Assembly: GCA_964506935.1 (NCBI GenBank)
Contig: CAZDOD010000125.1
Coordinates: forward strand, 1 to 8,223
DNA: 8,223 nt
Direction of reading: 5' to 3'
DNA from: CAZDOD01 sp964506935
Lineage (GTDB): Bacteria; Desulfobacterota; Zymogenia; Zymogenales; Zymogenaceae
The notes under the pieces were generated by a model that had not been told where the DNA came from, did not search any database, and was given only the letters and a program-made list of their open reading frames with translations. Below, piece after piece: positions 1-6,424 of the stretch (within the stretch, counting starts at the first letter, position 1; each line of letters begins with the position of its first letter). The position numbers and the translations under genes were made by a program.

Positions 1-481
1 TGGCGCAGACACGGATTTTTGGGGAGAGGTTTTTTATTTCCCTCTCGTATGCCCCGCTCTCTATAGTCGTTCGGGTGCCGATTATCCCGATGCGTTTATT
101 CTTGGTAATCTTTACGGCCCTTTTCGCTCCGGGGAGGATGACGCCTATGACGGGGATGTCGAATTTCTCGCTGATTATGTCGAGTCCGGCCGAAGCTGCG
201 GTGTTGCACGCAACCACAAGGTACTTTATCCCCAACGACACGAGAAATTCGCTGTTTTTGAGTGCGAAGCGACGAATCGTGTCCCTCGACTTTGTCCCAT
301 AGGGTATCCTCGCCGTGTCTCCGAGATAGATACAGTCCTCGTCCGGAAGCGCCTTCGCTATCTGTTTGATGACGGTAAGCCCGCCGACGCCGGAATCGAA
401 TATCCCTATTGCGGCATGACGATTTGGAGGATGGATTGAGTCCGCCGAGTTTCTATTTGTTTCTTCTATATTACTTTCCAA
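1..481 (-). CDS. murI: Glutamate racemase, N-terminal part (3' end beyond the window)
   Basis: This cytoplasmic enzyme interconverts L- and D-glutamate without a cofactor, using two cysteines, to supply D-Glu for peptidoglycan. About 160 codons are visible and the frame stays open to the left edge. Family landmarks in order are GIFDSGVGGLTV with the conserved Asp-Ser, YLGDTARIPYGTKS, VVACNTAAS carrying the first catalytic Cys, IPVIGVILPGAK, and IGIIGTRTTIESGAY. The second catalytic Cys (usually in a GCTH motif) and the C-terminal half lie outside. There is no ATG. The first conserved residues follow about 22 less conserved codons, and I chose TTG at 481; GTG at 490 is an alternative and an in-frame stop lies further upstream. 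Neither candidate has a good Shine-Dalgarno, so the start is uncertain while the identity is firm. It is separated from the DUF2752 gene by about 146 bases and probably has its own promoter. Confidence 0.95.
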   Translation of the reverse strand, partial: MESNIEETNRNSADSIHPPNRHAAIGIFDSGVGGLTVIKQIAKALPDEDCIYLGDTARIPYGTKSRDTIRRFALKNSEFLVSLGIKYLVVACNTAASAGLDIISEKFDIPVIGVILPGAKRAVKITKNKRIGIIGTRTTIESGAYEREIKNLSPKIRVCA

Positions 482-510
482 AGACGACACAACAAGATAT
501 TGAAATAAAA

Positions 511-536
511 ACGACTCGGATTAATTTACAAGTCGT
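511..536 (-). terminator. Terminator-like hairpin in the murI leader
   Basis: Read on the minus strand, ACGACTTG pairs with CGAGTCGT (8 bp, one G-U) around a 10-base AT-rich loop, followed at once by TTTTATTT. The shape fits a weak intrinsic terminator. It may end the transcript of the DUF2752 cassette, or act as an attenuator if the promoter at 545-573 drives murI. The stem is only moderately GC-rich, so efficiency is doubtful. Confidence 0.45.
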
Positions 537-544
537 GACTCGTT

Positions 545-573
545 ACACTATGCTATTTTGCGGCGATTGTCAA
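545..573 (-). promoter_or_regulatory. Candidate sigma-70-type promoter for murI
   Basis: A perfect TTGACA (573-568) is followed after 17 bases by TAGTGT (550-545), which matches only three of six -10 consensus positions. Transcription would start near 538, just ahead of the hairpin at 511-536 and about 57 bases before the TTG start. The -35 box is strong and the -10 weak. Confidence 0.4.
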
Positions 574-627
574 GGGATAAGATACCACCCCGCAATCCGC
601 ATTGGTAAAAGGTCGTGGATATTTAGG

Positions 628-1110
628 TTACGGCGCAAGGATAACGAAGGGCCAGAAGGGGAGGTTTCTCAAGACCCAAAAGATGATGATAACGGCGAGG
701 ATCAGCCATATCCAGATCGGCCTTTTGATTATCTGCGGGAGCCCTTTGCCCCTGATCGAAAGAAGCGAGTAGGACAAAAAGGCGTATCCGAGAAATGGGA
801 TCGAGATGACCATCAGGGGGTTTAAGTCGAGCGCAGACCAGATGCGGCCGTGGAGCAGCTCGTGGATGGCGCGAAGCGACCCGCAGCCGGGGCAGAAAAA
901 ACCGGTCAGGGTATGAAACGGGCAGTGCGGAAGGATGATTGTGTCGCCGGGTTTTTTGAAATAGAGGAGGAGGGCAAGGGCTGTTGAAAACAGGACGATT
1001 CCGGAGATTTTCAATGCTCCGACGGCTCTTTCGTTACGATCTATAAAAAGTCGTACGGCCTTAAATGTCCTGTTTTTAACAAGCTGCATCGGCTTTTTAT
1101 TAAAATACAT
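628..1110 (-). CDS. DUF2752 family membrane protein
   Basis: A 160-residue integral membrane protein of unknown function. The family signature is plain: CPFHTLTGFFCPGCGSLRA at residues 63-81, with Cys63, Cys73 and Cys76, then a charged HELLHGR stretch and LDLNPL, which opens the second helix. Membrane segments are predicted by eye at about 34-51, 97-115 and 130-147, and the protein ends in NLPFWPF, also typical of the family. The ATG at 1110 overlaps the end of the upstream zinc-ribbon/CD225 gene by 11 bases, implying translational coupling; a second ATG at codon 8 is possible. The Shine-Dalgarno is weak, which fits re-initiation. The cysteine cluster could bind metal or form a disulfide, but no activity is established. 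The family assignment is confident; the role is unknown. Confidence 0.88.
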   Translation of the reverse strand: MYFNKKPMQLVKNRTFKAVRLFIDRNERAVGALKISGIVLFSTALALLLYFKKPGDTIILPHCPFHTLTGFFCPGCGSLRAIHELLHGRIWSALDLNPLMVISIPFLGYAFLSYSLLSIRGKGLPQIIKRPIWIWLILAVIIIFWVLRNLPFWPFVILAP

Positions 1111-1459
1111 CTTTCATCATCGCCATGATAATTACGGCGTATAAAAACATGTAGAAGCACCAGAATAAAATCCCGACCCCGAATGTGATCCAGCAAAAGA
1201 GCCTCGCATTCAAAGATGCCGAGACCGCCTTCTCATATTCATCCGCTATGAGCCTCCCGTTGACCTGTGCGGCATAGATCAGGCCGACTATCCCGAGGGG
1301 AAAGCAGCAGAAGATCGTAACGAGGATTGACGGGGCAAGGTAGTTCGGGATGTATCTCTTTAATTTGGTGTCCGGGTCGATCCACGGCAGGATCGCCTCG
1401 CAATTTACACACTTTAGGGCCTTGGTCGGATTTTCCGTCGAACAATTTGGACATTTCAT
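1100..1459 (-). CDS. Zinc-ribbon / CD225 (dispanin-like) membrane protein, second copy
   Basis: A 119-residue protein with two parts. Residues 1-25 form a zinc ribbon (MKCPNC ... LKCVNC, Cys 3, 6, 17, 20). Residues about 43-113 form a CD225/dispanin domain, with a first helix containing IFCCFPLGIVGLIYAAQV, a basic and acidic connecting stretch with the conserved A-x-x-x-S-x-x-A-R pattern, and a second helix. The frame stays open further upstream to 1561, but I chose the ATG at 1459: AGGA (1469-1466) sits 6 bases upstream, the protein then begins with the zinc ribbon as its paralog does, and the longer form would overlap that paralog. It lies 32 bases after the first copy and overlaps the DUF2752 start. 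CD225 proteins include eukaryotic IFITMs, which alter membrane properties; the bacterial role is unknown. Confidence 0.85.
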   Translation of the reverse strand: MKCPNCSTENPTKALKCVNCEAILPWIDPDTKLKRYIPNYLAPSILVTIFCCFPLGIVGLIYAAQVNGRLIADEYEKAVSASLNARLFCWITFGVGILFWCFYMFLYAVIIMAMMKDVF

Positions 1460-1491
1460 GGCTATTCCTGTATTTAGAAATGAAAAAAATA

Positions 1492-1821
1492 CTAAAATAT
1501 CTCCGAAAAGATATATATAAAATATACAATGCCTCCCACGATTAATGAGAATATAATCCAAAATTCGGCATTTTTTGAAGCCTCCTTTGCGCCATCATAA
1601 TCTCCTTGTTGGAGCCTCTGTTTTGCTCTGGCAGCATTGATTATCGCCGGTATACAAAAGGGGAAACAACAGAGTATTGTGATTATAAAGGCTTCGGCTA
1701 TATGTGTGGGTATATCCTCCCTAGACACGGTTTGGGGTTTTTCATATGGGAAAGCCTCGCCGCATCTGTCACAATAGATGGCATCATCCGGGAGTTTGTG
1801 GCCGCAGTAGTTACATTTCAT
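1492..1821 (-). CDS. Zinc-ribbon / CD225 (dispanin-like) membrane protein, first copy
   Basis: A 109-residue protein with the same architecture as its downstream neighbour. The zinc ribbon is at residues 1-22 (MKCNYCGHKL ... YCDRCG, Cys 3, 6, 17, 20). A polar linker is followed by a CD225-type domain: a first helix at about 41-63 with ILCCFPFCIPAIINAARA, the loop KQRLQQGDYDGAKEASKNAE, and a second helix at about 87-106. The double Cys and the Gly-Asp-Tyr loop followed by A-x-x-x-S are family hallmarks. It is the first gene of the three-gene cassette, with a candidate promoter at 1890-1918 and a weak GAG-type ribosome site about 10 bases before the ATG. The two copies share a layout but differ widely in sequence, so the duplication is old or the pair was acquired together. 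Function is unknown; small-membrane-protein adaptor or membrane-remodelling roles are guesses. Confidence 0.87.
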   Translation of the reverse strand: MKCNYCGHKLPDDAIYCDRCGEAFPYEKPQTVSREDIPTHIAEAFIITILCCFPFCIPAIINAARAKQRLQQGDYDGAKEASKNAEFWIIFSLIVGGIVYFIYIFSEIF

Positions 1822-1870
1822 TGCAGATCACTCGATATTGCAAATAGCTTCATAAACGGATCGATCTAAT

Positions 1871-1886
1871 ACGGCTCCGATGCCGT
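1871..1886. promoter_or_regulatory. Inverted repeat just downstream of the cassette promoter
   Basis: ACGGC and GCCGT form a perfect 5-bp stem around a 6-base loop. On the minus strand it begins four bases after the candidate -10 box (1895-1890), so it would span the transcription start. It could be an operator or a 5'-UTR hairpin. At this stem length it could equally be chance. Confidence 0.25.
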
Positions 1887-1889
1887 TCA

Positions 1890-1918
1890 ACTATACATTA
1901 AGAATTAGATATTAACAA
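1890..1918 (-). promoter_or_regulatory. Candidate promoter of the zinc-ribbon/CD225-DUF2752 cassette
   Basis: TTGTTA (1918-1913, four of six -35 positions) and TATAGT (1895-1890, five of six -10 positions) are 17 bases apart in an AT-rich tract. Transcription would start near 1883, about 60 bases before the first cassette gene. It is the best-scoring pair I found by eye in this gap. Confidence 0.45.
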
Positions 1919-2064
1919 GGAAAAATGAAAGTAATTTTAATATGAAAAAACGCCCGATATCGGTCTATCAAGTTAAAGAATACAGATTTTTTTGGCGAAA
2001 TTGTCGAACGGTTTTTTTATGTGTGGTGAATATCTAGGATTGGTCGATTGGATTCAAAATCATC

Positions 2065-2085
2065 AAAGGCCCCAACGGAGCCTTT
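2065..2085 (-). terminator. Probable terminator of the V-ATPase operon
   Basis: On the minus strand, AAAGGCTCC pairs with GGGGCCTTT (9 bp, one G-U) around a 3-base loop, 45 bases after the atpD stop. The downstream tail GATGATTTTG is only moderately U-rich. The position at the end of the operon is the main support. The plus-strand reading is also followed by a T-run about 11 bases on, so bidirectional function is conceivable. Confidence 0.5.
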
Positions 2086-2129
2086 ATTGATATTCGTATT
2101 TTTTAGTTGGTTCAATCGATAGGGATTTT

Positions 2130-2750
2130 TTATTTCGCCCTAACGATGTCCTTTACCTTCATTAGGCGGGAGAGGTTGCTCCGCTCCATCTCGTCGAGCT
2201 TTATCGTGATGTAGCGGACGGTCTCCTCGATATTCGGGATGAGAACGTATTCGAGGGCGTTGACCCTGCGCCTGGTCTTGACGAGCTCGTCTGCGAGAAG
2301 CTCCGCCCACTTCTCGCCCCTTGCGAGCCTTATCATGTCGGAAAATAGTTTTCTCAGCTCAATGAGATAGAGGTCGAGCTCCCCGGAGGTGCCGGCATAG
2401 CCGTAGCATATCAGGTTGCCCTCCTCTTCAAAGGTGATCTCGGGCACCTTGACGCTCATGATCGAGACTACGTTGACGTCTATCTTCATCTTGACAGACG
2501 GGAGGGCGAGAGCCTCTTCGACCCTTTCCCTTCCCATGAAGGAATTGATATGGATGAAGCGTTTGAGCACGCCGGAGAGCTCCCTCTCGACCTTGGCGCG
2601 GATCTTGCGGGTCTCCTCGATGATCTCCATGAAGCGCCTCATGAGCTCGTCCTGCTTGTCTTTTAGGAGCTTGTGTCCCCTCTGGGCGACGGCGAGGCGC
2701 TTCTTGAGCCTCATCAGCTCCATCCTTGTGCTGTTGACGTTAAGCTTCAT
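2130..2750 (-). CDS. atpD: V/A-type ATP synthase subunit D (central rotor shaft)
   Basis: Subunit D is the long antiparallel coiled coil that turns inside the A3B3 hexamer and couples catalysis to the membrane ring. The 206-residue length is normal. The N-terminal helix carries the family signature MKLNVNSTRMELMRLKKRL followed by AQRGHKLLKDKQDELMRRF. The middle, about 75-150, is a less conserved head, and the C-terminal helix includes RRVNALEYVLIPNIEETVRYI and ends basic. The heptad-like charged and hydrophobic pattern at both ends fits a coiled coil. It begins 39 bases after the B gene with only a weak purine-rich ribosome site, and is the last gene of the operon, as in the archaeal and Thermus order. 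This is not the F-type beta subunit, which is also called atpD in F-ATPase naming. Confidence 0.97.
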   Translation of the reverse strand: MKLNVNSTRMELMRLKKRLAVAQRGHKLLKDKQDELMRRFMEIIEETRKIRAKVERELSGVLKRFIHINSFMGRERVEEALALPSVKMKIDVNVVSIMSVKVPEITFEEEGNLICYGYAGTSGELDLYLIELRKLFSDMIRLARGEKWAELLADELVKTRRRVNALEYVLIPNIEETVRYITIKLDEMERSNLSRLMKVKDIVRAK

Positions 2751-2788
2751 CTGTATCTTTCAATATCAAAAAGATTGCCCCTCCCCCC

Positions 2789-4186
2789 TCAGTCGGCCGC
2801 CGCCTCGTCCTTTTTGAACCTCGGGAGGTATTTCTTCATGAATTCGGGTCTTATCCTCTTTAGCTCTGCCGTTGGGAAGACAGAGAGGAGTTTCCACCCG
2901 AGATCGAGTGTCTCATCTATGCTCCTGTTGTCATACTCCCCCTGGGAGACATACTCCGCCTCAAAGGTGTTTGCAAAGTCGAAGAACGTACGGTCGATAT
3001 CGGTAAGGGCGGCTTCACCCAGGATAACCGCAAGCTCCTGTGCCTCTTTCCCGCGGGCGTAGGCCGCAAAAAGCTGGTTGTTGACGTCGGCATGGTCTTC
3101 TCGTGTCTTGCCATGGCCCATTCCCTTATCTTTGAGCCTCGAAAGCGACGGGAGGACGTCGATCGGCGGCTCGATGTTTTTCCTGTAGAGCACGCGGGAC
3201 AGGATTATCTGCCCCTCGGTGATATACCCCGTGAGGTCCGGGATCGGGTGCGTCTTATCGTCCTCGGGCATGGTGAGGATCGGAATCTGGGTGATCGACC
3301 CCGAACGGCCCTGTATCCTCCCCGCCCGTTCGTATATCGTGGAGAGGTCGGTATAAAGATATCCGGGGTATCCCCTCCTTCCGGGGATCTCCTTTCTCGC
3401 CGCGGAGATCTCTCTTAACGCCTCGCAGTAGTTGGTCATGTCTGTGAGGATGACCAAAACATGCATCCCCTTTTCGAAGGCGAGGTATTCTGCTGTCGTA
3501 AGCGCCATCCTAGGCGTCGCGACTCGTTCGAGTGCGGGGTCGTCGGCTAGGTTCAAAAACAGCACCGAGCGGTCTATTGCCCCGGTCTTGTTGAATTCGG
3601 TTATGAAGTAGTTTGCCTCCTCGAAGGTTATCCCCATCGCCGCAAAGACGACTGCGAAGCTCTCCTCGGTCCCAAGGACCTTCGACTGGCGGGCGATCTG
3701 GGCGGCAAGCTGGTTGTGCGGGAGGCCCGATCCCGAAAAGATCGGAAGCTTTTGGCCGCGCACCAGGGTATTTAGCCCGTCGATCGCCGAGATCCCGGTC
3801 TGGATGAACTCCTCCGGATAATCGCGGGCGTATGGGTTGATGGGGTTGCCGTTGATATCAAGCCTTATATCTGCGATGATCTGGGGGCCGTCATCTATCG
3901 GGTTCGCCATCCCGTCAAAGACCCTCCCCAATATGTCGTCCGATAGGGGAATCTGGATGCCCCTCCCCAGAAAACGGACACGGGTGTTGTAGATATCAAC
4001 ACCTGTCGTCCCCTCGAAGAGCTGGACCATAGCCCTGTCGCCGTCGATCTCTAGCACCTTTCCGGTGCGCCTTTCCCCCGACGGGAGCTCTACATTGACC
4101 AGTTCCTCATATTTGACCCCCTCGACTTCTTCGACGATCAAAAGGGGACCGTATATATCCTTTATAGTAAGATATTCCTTCTGCAT
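2789..4186 (-). CDS. atpB: V/A-type ATP synthase subunit B (non-catalytic hexamer subunit)
   Basis: Subunit B alternates with A in the hexamer and contributes residues to the nucleotide site at the interface. At 465 residues it is full length. The N-terminal beta-barrel (about 1-75) is followed by the nucleotide-binding-like core. Where a catalytic subunit has a Walker A motif, this one has the degenerate SGSGLPHN (151-158), as expected for B. Other hallmarks are VIPGRRGYPGYLYTDLSTIYERAGRI-like sequence at about 268-291, and PSLSRL around Arg350, the position of the arginine finger that reaches into the A active site. The gene starts 16 bases after A ends, with a near-perfect ribosome site abutting the A stop codon, so A and B are probably translated in balance. 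The C-terminus ends in a short charged tail (FKKDEAAAD). Confidence 0.98.
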   Translation of the reverse strand: MQKEYLTIKDIYGPLLIVEEVEGVKYEELVNVELPSGERRTGKVLEIDGDRAMVQLFEGTTGVDIYNTRVRFLGRGIQIPLSDDILGRVFDGMANPIDDGPQIIADIRLDINGNPINPYARDYPEEFIQTGISAIDGLNTLVRGQKLPIFSGSGLPHNQLAAQIARQSKVLGTEESFAVVFAAMGITFEEANYFITEFNKTGAIDRSVLFLNLADDPALERVATPRMALTTAEYLAFEKGMHVLVILTDMTNYCEALREISAARKEIPGRRGYPGYLYTDLSTIYERAGRIQGRSGSITQIPILTMPEDDKTHPIPDLTGYITEGQIILSRVLYRKNIEPPIDVLPSLSRLKDKGMGHGKTREDHADVNNQLFAAYARGKEAQELAVILGEAALTDIDRTFFDFANTFEAEYVSQGEYDNRSIDETLDLGWKLLSVFPTAELKRIRPEFMKKYLPRFKKDEAAAD

Positions 4187-4195
4187 TTGGATATG

Positions 4196-4202
4196 ACCTC
4201 CT
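4196..4202 (-). promoter_or_regulatory. Strong Shine-Dalgarno for subunit B, abutting the A stop codon
   Basis: AGGAGGT on the minus strand lies directly after the TAG of subunit A (4205-4203) and 9 bases before the B ATG. It is the best ribosome site in the window and fixes the B start. Placing it at the stop codon favours coupled translation of A and B, which are needed in 1:1 ratio. Confidence 0.85.
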
Positions 4203-5981
4203 CTACATGTATACCTCTTCCGTGGCCGCGGACTCGGTCAGGACCTCAATCTCGCTCTCAACGGAGTTTGCGATCTTGTCCATCTCGCCTATATCCTCTT
4301 CGGGGATATATTTCGCTCGGGATATTTCTTCCTTGACCTTGAGCTTTGTCAGGTCATCGAAGGAGACATCTTTGTCGAGGGCCTTTATGGATGCGTGGTG
4401 GAGCTTTAGGATGAGCTTTATTATGGTGTTCATCTTCTTGGAAGAGCAGTATGTATCGACATCATGAAAGGCGTTTTGATGTAAAAAGTCCTCCCTCAGT
4501 GATCTGGCGGTCTCAAGCGTAAGACGGTCGTTGGGCGACAGCGAGTCCACTCCAACGAGCTTTACGATCTCCGCAAGCTCCGCCTCTTCCTGGAGGATCT
4601 TCATCGCCTCCTGCCTCGTCTCCACGATATCCTCGGCAACCTCTTGCCTCAGGCTCTTTTCGAGATTGTCGTGATAGAGGGAATAGCTGTTCAGCCATGA
4701 GATCGCGGGAAAGTGCCTCTGGTATGCGAGCTTGTCCTCCAAGCTCCAGAAGACCTTCACGACTCTCAAGGTCGCCTGCACGACGGGGTCGGAGAGGTCT
4801 CCGCCGGGCGGGGATACCGCCCCGATGGTCGTGATGCTCCCCTCCCTGTTTCCGCTCCCGAGGGTTATGACCCTCCCGGAGCGCTCGTAGAACTCGGCGA
4901 TCCTCGTCCCGAGGTAGGCGGGATATCCCTCCTCACCGGGCATTTCCTCGAGACGGCCCGAGATCTCCCTCATGGCCTCGGCCCATCTCGACGTCGAGTC
5001 TGCCATTACCGCAACCGAATATCCCATATCCCTGAAATACTCGGCGATCGTAATCCCGGTGTAGACCGATGCCTCCCTTGCCGCAACGGGCATGTTGGAG
5101 GTGTTTGCCACGAGGACCGTCCTTTTTATAAGGGTCTCTCCGCTCTTCGGGTCTTTGAGGTGGGGGAATTCCAAGAGGACGTCGGTCATCTCGTTTCCCC
5201 TCTCGCCGCAGCCTATATATACGATGATTTCTGCGTCCGCCCATTTGGCGAGCTGGTGCTGAATTACGGTCTTGCCGCTCCCGAAAGGTCCCGGAACGCA
5301 TGCCGTCCCGCCCTTGGCGAGGGGGAAGAATGCGTCGACGACCCTCTGGCCGGTTATCAAAAGATTTTCGGGCCTGAGCTTCCTCTTGTAGGGGCGAGGG
5401 GCACGAACGGGCCACTTTTGCATCATCGTGAGCTTTTTTATTCCCTCATCGGTCTTGACCTCGCATATCACGTCTTCGACCTTGTACTGGCCCGACTCAA
5501 TTTTTTTAATTGTCCCCTTTATCTTTGGGGGGACAATAATCTTGTGGGTGACGACCACCGTCTCCTTGACCTCGCCCAGAAAATCCCCCGGCTCGACCTC
5601 GTCACCATTCTTTGCGAGCGCCTTAAAATCCCAGATTTTTTCCCTATCGAGGGCGTGTGCCTCCACACCGCGGGTGATATAATCGCCCACGGAGTTTTTG
5701 ATGACGTCTAGGGGGCGCTGGATGCCGTCATAGATCGATGTTATCAGGCCGGGTCCGAGTTCAACCGACAGCGGAATATTGGTGGGATATACGGGGTCGC
5801 CGGGGCCGATGCCCCCCGTCTCCTCGTAGACCTGAATAAAGGCAAGATCGCCGTGAAGCTCAATGATCTCCCCGATGAGTTCCTCGTCACTCACCCTGAC
5901 GACATCGAACATCTTGGAGTCGCTCATCTTGTCGGCCACAACCAGAGGCCCGGATACCTTTGTGATTACTCCCTTTTTCAT
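4203..5981 (-). CDS. atpA: V/A-type ATP synthase subunit A (catalytic)
   Basis: The catalytic subunit hydrolyses or makes ATP in the cytoplasmic A3B3 head. Its 592 residues are the normal size for prokaryotic V/A A subunits. After an N-terminal barrel (1-75) comes the bulge region special to this family (about 110-190), then Walker A GPFGSGKT (231-238), GCGERGNEM with the catalytic Glu260, Walker B-type SVAVMADSTSRWAEA (322-336), and EGYPAYLGTRIAEFYERSG (351-369). The region with VKVFWSLEDKLAYQRHFPAI at 408-427 is also diagnostic. The C-terminal third is helical. The ATG at 5981 follows GGTGAG with short 3-base spacing. A 113-base gap separates it from F, larger than other gaps in this part of the operon. 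Ion specificity (H+ or Na+) cannot be read from this subunit. Confidence 0.99.
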   Translation of the reverse strand: MKKGVITKVSGPLVVADKMSDSKMFDVVRVSDEELIGEIIELHGDLAFIQVYEETGGIGPGDPVYPTNIPLSVELGPGLITSIYDGIQRPLDVIKNSVGDYITRGVEAHALDREKIWDFKALAKNGDEVEPGDFLGEVKETVVVTHKIIVPPKIKGTIKKIESGQYKVEDVICEVKTDEGIKKLTMMQKWPVRAPRPYKRKLRPENLLITGQRVVDAFFPLAKGGTACVPGPFGSGKTVIQHQLAKWADAEIIVYIGCGERGNEMTDVLLEFPHLKDPKSGETLIKRTVLVANTSNMPVAAREASVYTGITIAEYFRDMGYSVAVMADSTSRWAEAMREISGRLEEMPGEEGYPAYLGTRIAEFYERSGRVITLGSGNREGSITTIGAVSPPGGDLSDPVVQATLRVVKVFWSLEDKLAYQRHFPAISWLNSYSLYHDNLEKSLRQEVAEDIVETRQEAMKILQEEAELAEIVKLVGVDSLSPNDRLTLETARSLREDFLHQNAFHDVDTYCSSKKMNTIIKLILKLHHASIKALDKDVSFDDLTKLKVKEEISRAKYIPEEDIGEMDKIANSVESEIEVLTESAATEEVYM

Positions 5982-6032
5982 AAGCTCACCGTTAAATATC
6001 TATTGAAGTTACGTGTCCTCAATTTGTAAAAT

Positions 6033-6051
6033 ATCTTTTCAAATAAAAGAT
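6033..6051. repeat. AT-rich inverted repeat in the F-A gap
   Basis: ATCTTTT and AAAAGAT form a perfect 7-bp stem with a 5-base loop, between F and A (gap 5982-6094). There is no T-run suited to termination. It might slow or process the transcript between F and A, but in such AT-rich sequence chance is a real possibility. I found no convincing promoter in this gap. Confidence 0.3.
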
Positions 6052-6094
6052 TACCTCTCCCCTTATAACCTTCCACTTTATCTTAAAAAAAATG

Positions 6095-6424
6095 CTATTC
6101 CTCATGCTCATCCATCGTCAGGTGGGCGCCGACCGCCCTTACGATGATGTCATCGAGCTTATCGAGCCCCATCCCCTGACTTCCCGATGCGTCGGGGATG
6201 ACCACGATGGACGGGAGGGGCCTTCGGGAGAGCTCATCGATCAGGTCCGTTGCGGTCTGAGCCATCTTTTCGGTTATAAACAGGACAACCGTCTCATCCC
6301 TGACGGCCCTGATGATAGACTCTTTGACGTCCTCGATCTTAGGAGTCAAGACCCTTACCCCCAGTGCCGAGAATCCCAGCACCGAGTTTCTGTCCCCTAT
6401 TACCGTGACCTTGCTCTCAGACAT
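6095..6424 (-). CDS. atpF: V/A-type ATP synthase subunit F (rotor, regulatory)
   Basis: This small subunit binds D on the central stalk and modulates hydrolysis. The 109 residues match the usual 100-110. An N-terminal Rossmann-like fold begins with KVTVIGDRNSVLGFSALGV, and VVLFITEKMAQ and PSIVVIPDASGSQGMGLDKL follow, ending in the C-terminal helix IIVRAVGAHL that extends along the rotor. The ATG lies inside the last codons of C (8-base overlap, ATGTCTGA), with GAGG seven bases upstream, so C and F are translationally coupled. In V/A-ATPase naming F is unrelated to the F-type b subunit, which is also called atpF. Confidence 0.95.
   Translation of the reverse strand: MSESKVTVIGDRNSVLGFSALGVRVLTPKIEDVKESIIRAVRDETVVLFITEKMAQTATDLIDELSRRPLPSIVVIPDASGSQGMGLDKLDDIIVRAVGAHLTMDEHEE

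Larger units (their letters stand above)
1822..2129. other. 308-base intergenic region between atpD and the CD225 cassette
   Basis: No credible gene was found on either strand. From right to left it holds an A/T-rich tract just after the atpD stop, a hairpin at 2065-2085, a perfect 10-bp palindrome CCGATATCGG at 1954-1963, the candidate promoter at 1890-1918 and the inverted repeat at 1871-1886. It separates two transcription units that run in the same direction. Confidence 0.7.

Noticed and set aside
409..825. Plus-strand frame of 138 codons across murI, its leader and the DUF2752 gene
   Set aside because: It is charged and low in pattern, has no recognisable domain, and runs antisense to two well-supported genes.
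1460..1561. Extended start for the second zinc-ribbon/CD225 protein
   Set aside because: The extra 34 residues would overlap the first copy by 70 bases and have no family similarity; the ATG at 1459 has a good ribosome site and begins with the zinc ribbon.
1606..1869. Plus-strand frame of 87 codons
   Set aside because: It is the reverse of the first zinc-ribbon/CD225 gene, with no family similarity and no ribosome site of note.
4713..5711. Long 332-codon plus-strand open frame
   Set aside because: It lies wholly opposite the catalytic A subunit gene, resembles no family I know, and is the kind of antisense opening produced by the codon use of a conserved gene.
5982..6094. Possible internal promoter before subunit A (TTGAGG then ATATTT, 17 bases apart)
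   Set aside because: Both boxes match the consensus poorly, and AT-rich gaps give many such pairs by chance.
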